Below are positions 59,443-64,000 of a DNA stretch of 64,000 nt, in pieces. The DNA comes from Bradyrhizobium cenepequi (GTDB lineage: Bacteria; Pseudomonadota; Alphaproteobacteria; Rhizobiales; Xanthobacteraceae). The notes under the pieces were generated by a model. The model was not told where the DNA came from. It saw nothing but the letters and a program-made list of their open reading frames with translations, and did not search any database. The stretch's first letter is position 1. Every line of letters starts with the position of its first letter. The stretch spans positions 62,001 to 126,000 of the forward strand of contig NZ_JAGKJI010000005.1 of the NCBI RefSeq assembly GCF_020329485.1. The letters are read 5' to 3'. Made by a program: the position numbers and the translations under genes.

Positions 59443-60921
59443 ATGACGGTGCATTTCCCCTTCCAGAACACCTATGCGGCGCTGCCGGCGAACTTTTTCG
59501 CCCGCGTTGCGCCCACCCCGGTTGCCGCTCCGCGCCTGATCAAGCTCAACCGGCTGCTTGCGGTTCAACTCGGGCTTGATCCGGATCTGCTGGAAACCCC
59601 GGAGGGTGCGGAAATCCTCGCAGGCAAGCGCCTGCCCGAAGGCGCCGATCCCATCGCGATGGCCTATGCCGGCCACCAATTCGGCCATTTCGTTCCGCAA
59701 CTCGGCGACGGCCGCGCCATCCTGCTCGGCGAGGTCATCGACCGCGACGGCGTCCGCCGCGACATCCAGCTCAAGGGTTCCGGCCCGACCCCATTCTCCC
59801 GCCGTGGCGACGGCCGTGCGGCGCTCGGTCCGGTCCTGCGCGAATACATTGTCAGCGAAGCGATGTTCGCGCTGGATATTCCGACCACGCGTTCGCTCGC
59901 CGCCGTCATCACCGGCGAACAAGTGATCCGCGAGACCGCGCTTCCCGGCGCGGTGCTGACGCGTGTGGCAGCGAGCCATGTCCGCGTCGGCACCTTCCAG
60001 TTCTTCGCCGCCCGCGGCGATGCTGATGGCGTGCGCGCCCTCGCCGACCACGTGATCAACAGGCACTATCCGGACCTGGCCAAAGCCGATCGCCCCTATC
60101 ACGCGCTGCTCGAAGGCGTCGTTGCCCGCCAGGCCGAACTCATCGCGCGCTGGCTCCTGGTCGGCTTCATCCACGGCGTGATGAACACCGACAACACCTC
60201 GATCTCAGGCGAGACCATCGACTACGGCCCGTGCGCCTTCATGGACGACTACAATCCCGCGCAGGTCTATAGCTCGATCGACGAGATGGGCCGCTACGCC
60301 TATGCCAACCAGCCGCGGATCGCGCTCTGGAATCTGACGCGTCTGGCCGAATGCCTGCTGCCGCTGTTCTCTGACGACAAGGAGAAGGCGGTCGAGCAGG
60401 CGCAGTCCATCCTTGGTGATTTCTCCGAGAAGTTCAGCGCGGCCTACGTGGCCGGTCTACGCAGGAAGGTCGGCCTCTTCACCGAGCGCGACGGCGACGA
60501 GGCGCTGATCCAGGACTTCCTCGAAGCCATGGCAAAAAACCAGGCCGACTTCACCCTCACCTTCCGCCGCCTCGGCGACGCCGCTCTGGATGCATCAGCA
60601 GATGAGAAGGTCCGCGCGCAGTTCATGGATCCGCAAGCCTTCGACGAATGGGCCAAGCGCTGGCGCGACCGCCTCGCACTTGAGCCGCAATCGCCGTCCA
60701 AGCGCCAGTCCGCCATGCACGCCGTCAACCCCGCCTTCATCCCGCGCAATCACCGCGTCGAAGCGGTGATTGCGGCTGCGACGAACGATGACAACTACGC
60801 ACCGTTCGAGGAACTGTTGACGGTGCTGTCAAAACCCTACGACGACCAGCCGCAATATGCTGCCTACGCTGACCCGCCGCTGCCCGGTCAACGCGTGCTG
60901 CAAACCTTCTGCGGAACGTGA
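59443..60921 (+). CDS. selO: SelO family protein adenylyltransferase (YdiU)
   Basis: SelO/YdiU pseudokinases transfer AMP to Ser, Thr or Tyr of other proteins, linked to oxidative-stress responses. The 492-residue product shows IAMAYAGHQFGHFVPQLGDG, the QLKGSGPTPFSRRGDGRAAL active region and VGFIHGVMNTDNTSISGETI, followed by IDYGPCAFMDDYNP. The key residues in HGVMNTDN and DYGP are intact, so it should be active. There is no C-terminal selenocysteine/Cys motif as in mitochondrial SelO. Divergent from aspS, 190 bases apart. Confidence 0.93.
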   Translation: MTVHFPFQNTYAALPANFFARVAPTPVAAPRLIKLNRLLAVQLGLDPDLLETPEGAEILAGKRLPEGADPIAMAYAGHQFGHFVPQLGDGRAILLGEVIDRDGVRRDIQLKGSGPTPFSRRGDGRAALGPVLREYIVSEAMFALDIPTTRSLAAVITGEQVIRETALPGAVLTRVAASHVRVGTFQFFAARGDADGVRALADHVINRHYPDLAKADRPYHALLEGVVARQAELIARWLLVGFIHGVMNTDNTSISGETIDYGPCAFMDDYNPAQVYSSIDEMGRYAYANQPRIALWNLTRLAECLLPLFSDDKEKAVEQAQSILGDFSEKFSAAYVAGLRRKVGLFTERDGDEALIQDFLEAMAKNQADFTLTFRRLGDAALDASADEKVRAQFMDPQAFDEWAKRWRDRLALEPQSPSKRQSAMHAVNPAFIPRNHRVEAVIAAATNDDNYAPFEELLTVLSKPYDDQPQYAAYADPPLPGQRVLQTFCGT

Positions 60922-61006
60922 GATAGCTTGGTCGCATTCCTGTTTAGCAACAATTCGCCCCTTCAGTCGTTGGCCGGACTCTGACCGGCCAGCGATGGAG
61001 CATGGC

Positions 61007-61210
61007 ATGAACAAGCGCGATCACGATCCGGGAACTCCGATAAAGCGCGTCGAGCCGAACGGCGTCGAGCCTGAGTTCTCCGAGGATGATCTTCAAAGGC
61101 AGCAATTCGGGCCGCGCGGCGTGCCCGGGCAACCTGACCCGGCAACGATGACGCCGCAACGGGCCAAGAAGACGCCGGAGAACGCCGATTCAGGCGGCCA
61201 TACCGCCTGA
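61007..61210 (+). CDS. Small hydrophilic protein of unknown function
   Basis: ATG 61007 has GGAG six bases upstream. The 67-residue product ([39 protein letters not shown], ending in [15 protein letters not shown]) is very polar and probably disordered. It is 29 bases before nuoB on the same strand, so it may share a transcript. Unknown role. Confidence 0.55.
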   Translation: MNKRDHDPGTPIKRVEPNGVEPEFSEDDLQRQQFGPRGVPGQPDPATMTPQRAKKTPENADSGGHTA

Positions 61211-61239
61211 GTGTTGGAAGTGCCTTTGGGAGACCACTT

Positions 61240-61743
61240 ATGCTGGACACCCAGCCGCTTCTGGAAAACGTACAGTACAACCTCGATGACCGCGGCTACT
61301 TTGTCGCGCCGCTCGACGATCTCGTGACATGGGCAAGGTCGGGTTCGTTGATGTGGATGACCTTCGGCCTTGCCTGCTGCGCAATCGAGCAGATGCAGGT
61401 GTCGATGCCGCGCTATGACGTCGAGCGCTTTGGCGCCGCGCCACGGGCTTCGCCGCGACAATCCGATGTCATGATCGTCTCGGGAACCCTCTGCAACAAG
61501 ATGGCTCCCGCCTTGCGCAAGGTCTATGACCAGATGCCGGAGCCGCGCTACGTGATCTCGATGGGTTCCTGTGCCAATGGCGGCGGCTATTATCACTATT
61601 CCTATTCGGTTGTCCGCGGCTGCGACCGCATCGTTCCGGTGGACATCTACGTTCCGGGTTGTCCGCCGACCGCGGAGGCCCTGCTCTACGGCATCCTGCT
61701 GTTGCAGAAGAAAATCCGGCGCACCGGCAGGATCGAGCGATGA
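61240..61743 (+). CDS. nuoB: NADH-quinone oxidoreductase subunit B-like protein (stand-alone)
   Basis: NuoB carries the terminal [4Fe-4S] cluster N2 of complex I next to the quinone site. The 167-residue product has all four ligands: the tandem CC at 46-47 (GLACCAIEQ), Cys111 (GSCANGG) and Cys141 ([14 protein letters not shown]). It also shows [20 protein letters not shown]. It looks functional. No other nuo gene is within the window on either side, so this is an isolated copy, possibly a second paralogue to the one in the main nuo operon. Confidence 0.9.
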   Translation: MLDTQPLLENVQYNLDDRGYFVAPLDDLVTWARSGSLMWMTFGLACCAIEQMQVSMPRYDVERFGAAPRASPRQSDVMIVSGTLCNKMAPALRKVYDQMPEPRYVISMGSCANGGGYYHYSYSVVRGCDRIVPVDIYVPGCPPTAEALLYGILLLQKKIRRTGRIER

Positions 61744-62189
61744 TGATTGCTCGAGTCACGAATGAATGGAACGGGGCCCGGTGTGCCTAGGAGTCCGAGC
61801 CCCATAACCTCAACAACCTGGCCGCCAAGCTGTTCGGCTACGTGCGTACGCTAGCGCAACGGGCACACTCGGTATTGATCTGCCGCAACTGCCGCGGCGA
61901 GCTTTTCACCGCGTCGCCAAGGCTGATGCTCTTTCCGCTAGATACTCGGCCATCCCATTGAACTCATGCGCGGAGACAAGGCGCCGGAACTGCGGGAGAG
62001 GTCGGAGTCTGCGCGAGCGGCACGCGGACGATACATGGCAATCAGTTCACTTCAATACCAAGCAAATTTCTCAGTCCCCCCAGTTTTCGGAAAACGATAT
62101 CGTGAACCGATAGCGCGGCACGAATTTGTCCTGGTATTGTCGCGCCTGTTTCGGATCATGCGCGCCTCGGGCGATGGGAATTCTGGGCG
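61744..62189 (+). other. Gap with a possible gene remnant
   Basis: No complete gene is seen. An open stretch from 61791 to a TGA at 61961 encodes a plausible fragment (HNLNNLAAKLFGYVRTLAQ, then a C-x-x-C unit ICRNCRGELF), but it is closed upstream by a TAG at 61788 and has only a GTG at 61842 as start. It might be a decayed zinc-ribbon-like gene or noise. The rest holds no repeats that I recognise. Confidence 0.2.
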
Positions 62190-63422
62190 ATGAACATTGA
62201 ACGGACTGCAGATAGCGAAGCTAAGCCTTCGCCCCAGCGCGCGGGTTCGCCGCTCGAAGTGCTCCTGGTCTTCCTCAAGCTCGGGCTGACGTCCTTTGGC
62301 GGCCCGATCGCCCATATCGGTTATTTTCGCAGCGAGTTCGTCGAGCGCCGCAAATGGCTCGACGAACAATCCTACGCGGATCTCGTGGCGCTCTGCCAAT
62401 TCCTGCCGGGTCCGGCGAGCAGCCAGGTCGGATTTTCGCTCGGATTGATGCGTGCCGGCTATCGCGGTGCGCTGGCGGCGTGGACGGGTTTCACGCTGCC
62501 ATCCGCTATCGCGCTCCTGCTATTTGCCTATGGCGCCAGCGCATTGAGCGGACCGGTCGGAACAGGGCTGGTGCACGGCCTGAAACTCGTGGCGGTCGCG
62601 ATTGTCGCTCAAGCGGTATGGGGCATGGCGCGCACGCTGTGCCCCGACCGGGAGCAGGCCTCGATCGCGACGATCGCTGCGGTCATCATCCTGTCCAGCA
62701 CGTCATCGGTGGCACAGATCGGCGCCATTCTGCTCGGCGGCATCGCCGGATTGTGGCTCTGCCGCGCAGCGCAGCCGAGCGGCGAAAGCCATTTCGCCGT
62801 GCCGGTGTCGCGCGCCGCCGCGCTTGCCGCGCTGGCAGCATTCCTGATCCTGCTCCTTGGCGTACCGATCCTTTCGCGGTTATGGCCTTCTTCGGGCATG
62901 GCCTTGTTCGACGCATTCTATCGCTCCGGCGCCCTCGTCTTTGGCGGCGGTCATGTCGTGCTGCCGCTGTTGCGCGAGGCAGTAGTGACGCCGGGTTGGG
63001 TCGGCGACGACGTGTTTCTGACCGGCTATGGCGCGGCCCAGGCCGTCCCCGGACCGCTCTTCACCTTCGCGGCCTATCTCGGTGCCGTCGTCAAGACGTC
63101 GCCGCACGGCGTCGCCGGCGCCATCATTGGCTTGCTCGGCATATTCCTTCCGGGCGTCTTGGTCCTCCTCGCGGCGCTGCCGTACTGGGATAGTTTTCGC
63201 AAGCGCGCCGGCGCCCAGGCAATGATGCGCGGCGTGAACGCCGCGGTCGTCGGCGTCCTCGGCGCGGCGCTCTACAATCCGGTGTGGACCAGCACGGTCC
63301 AGACACCTGCGGACTTCGCGATCGCCCTCGTCGGATTTGTGCTGCTGATCGCCTGGCGCGCACCGCCGCTCGTGGTCGTCGCCTTCAGTGCCATCGCCGG
63401 CATAGGCGCGGCGGTCCTGTGA
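62190..63422 (+). CDS. chrA: Chromate transporter (ChrA), two-domain form
   Basis: ChrA exports chromate across the inner membrane. The 410-residue product is the long form with two homologous CHR domains: VFLKLGLTSFGGPIAHIGYF with CQFLPGPASSQVGFSLGLM in the first, and ALVFGGGHVVLPLLREAVV with YGAAQAVPGPLFTFAAYLGA in the second. The GGP-A-H and PGP motifs are in place. Sulfate or other oxyanions could also be substrates. Single gene; an intrinsic terminator lies 126 bases downstream. Confidence 0.92.
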   Translation: MNIERTADSEAKPSPQRAGSPLEVLLVFLKLGLTSFGGPIAHIGYFRSEFVERRKWLDEQSYADLVALCQFLPGPASSQVGFSLGLMRAGYRGALAAWTGFTLPSAIALLLFAYGASALSGPVGTGLVHGLKLVAVAIVAQAVWGMARTLCPDREQASIATIAAVIILSSTSSVAQIGAILLGGIAGLWLCRAAQPSGESHFAVPVSRAAALAALAAFLILLLGVPILSRLWPSSGMALFDAFYRSGALVFGGGHVVLPLLREAVVTPGWVGDDVFLTGYGAAQAVPGPLFTFAAYLGAVVKTSPHGVAGAIIGLLGIFLPGVLVLLAALPYWDSFRKRAGAQAMMRGVNAAVVGVLGAALYNPVWTSTVQTPADFAIALVGFVLLIAWRAPPLVVVAFSAIAGIGAAVL

Positions 63423-63547
63423 CGCTCCTGTCGGCGCCGGCTGGGCTCCCGACCAGCGCGTTCCGTCCCTGGCCCGTGTTTTCCCGGATAGGGCTCCGCT
63501 CGCCTTCGGGTTTAGGGTGAAGCGTTCATGTAGGCATATTCACGTTC

Positions 63548-63575
63548 GCCCGGCAGCCAACGCTGCCGGGCTTTT
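63548..63575 (+). terminator. Intrinsic terminator downstream of chrA
   Basis: GCCCGGCAGC and GCTGCCGGGC form a perfect ten-base-pair stem with a four-base loop, followed by TTTTCGTTT. It is the likely end of the chrA transcript. Confidence 0.85.
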
Positions 63576-63744
63576 CGTTTGAATACGTCGAGCAGCGCGG
63601 TTGGCCGCCCCGCGGGATAAGCACGCAGACCCGCCATTAACCCCTCGTCCACCATCTCGGCGGCCGGCGTCCGGTAACCAAATCCCTTAACAGACCGTCA
63701 ATCCGATCCCGACAAGTCTAGCGACTTTATTAGGGAGATTGCCG

Positions 63745-63855
63745 ATGGAAGCCTTTGCTCTTGAATTCGTGGGAATAGCGATGGTGGCGCTCTGCCTGGT
63801 CGTGCTCGCAATGCCGGCCGCACGGCGGCCCTCCAAGCACGGGCGTCGCGAGTAA
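63745..63855 (+). CDS. Very small membrane protein, 36 residues
   Basis: ATG 63745 follows GGGAG by seven bases. The product is MEAFALEFVGIAMVALCLVV, LAMPAARRPSKHGRRE: one hydrophobic helix with a basic cytoplasmic tail. A small single-pass membrane protein is plausible; no family recognised. No complete gene was recognised in 63856-64000. Confidence 0.45.
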   Translation: MEAFALEFVGIAMVALCLVVLAMPAARRPSKHGRRE

Positions 63856-64000
63856 GGCAGCGCCCGACCACCGTTTTGTGCGCCGCGCCGCCTACCTGAC
63901 GCGCTCGTAATCTGTTCCCCGCCGTATGGCCTGAGCCTATGCGGGGCCAGAATTGCAGCCAAGCCCCTTGACATACCTGCACTTTCGGCAGAACGCGTGT

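Noticed and set aside
101..63855. CRISPR array or mobile element
   Set aside because: The repeats are dispersed, palindromic and of different families, with no regularly spaced direct repeats. No transposase, integrase or recombinase gene was found.

Overview
The window reads as chromosomal DNA of an alphaproteobacterium of the Bradyrhizobium group. The evidence is high G+C, a eukaryote-type glutamine synthetase II with a sigma-54 promoter, a GapR (DUF2312) protein, DUF6894/DUF2735/DUF2336 proteins, long arrays of small secreted proteins, and several families of intergenic palindromic repeats that I associate with Bradyrhizobium. No phage, insertion sequence, CRISPR array, rRNA or tRNA was found. 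Gene order looks like ordinary core and shell chromosome: many one- to four-gene units on both strands.

Layout. 1-6 kb: end of an unknown gene, bluB (vitamin B12 lower-ligand synthesis), a membrane-anchored coiled-coil protein, a DMT transporter, gapR and small DUF6894-type genes. 6-7 kb: about 1 kb without genes, filled by repeats including a roughly 0.5 kb element with strong RNA-like hairpins. 7-16.3 kb: serA, small secreted proteins, a TonB-dependent siderophore receptor plus PepSY protein operon, an RlpA lipoprotein and an L,D-transpeptidase. 16.5-23 kb: secreted small proteins, a second coiled-coil paralogue, an FMN reductase, a chemoreceptor, PsiF and an AraC regulator. 23.3-26.1 kb: a compact DUF2336-PilZ-small protein-HD-GYP unit that looks like a cyclic-di-GMP module. 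26-32 kb: an ABC-F ATPase, a CxxCH protein, a Sel1-repeat protein, an SGNH hydrolase, a signal-less binding protein with a tandem GrlR-like protein. 32.4-38 kb: glnII, a MliC-type lysozyme inhibitor, a tyrosine phosphatase, a second SGNH hydrolase, an SDR and the second GrlR-like paralogue. 38-45.9 kb: DUF2161 nuclease-like protein, GNAT, PaaI thioesterase, BtuF-like protein, M20 peptidase, and a divergent PNPOx/MocR pair. 46-52.7 kb: secreted proteins, CreA, a large L,D-transpeptidase, a glutathione peroxidase with an apparent frameshift, a polysaccharide deacetylase and DoxX. 52.8-64 kb: maeB, a large exported protein, aspS, selO, a stand-alone nuoB and chrA.

Themes: envelope remodelling (two L,D-transpeptidases, RlpA, a deacetylase, a lysozyme inhibitor); nitrogen and carbon metabolism (glnII, maeB, serA); cobalamin (bluB, BtuF-like protein); second-messenger signalling (PilZ/HD-GYP); and PLP/B6-type regulation (MocR). 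The most unusual features are the density of palindromic repeats, several of which share bases with stop codons of the preceding gene; the structured element at 6430-6950; the frameshifted glutathione peroxidase; the tandem GrlR-like paralogues, one coupled to a signal-less binding protein; and the direct repeats between the MocR regulator and its neighbour. I did not find a clear-cut new defence or biosynthetic system.
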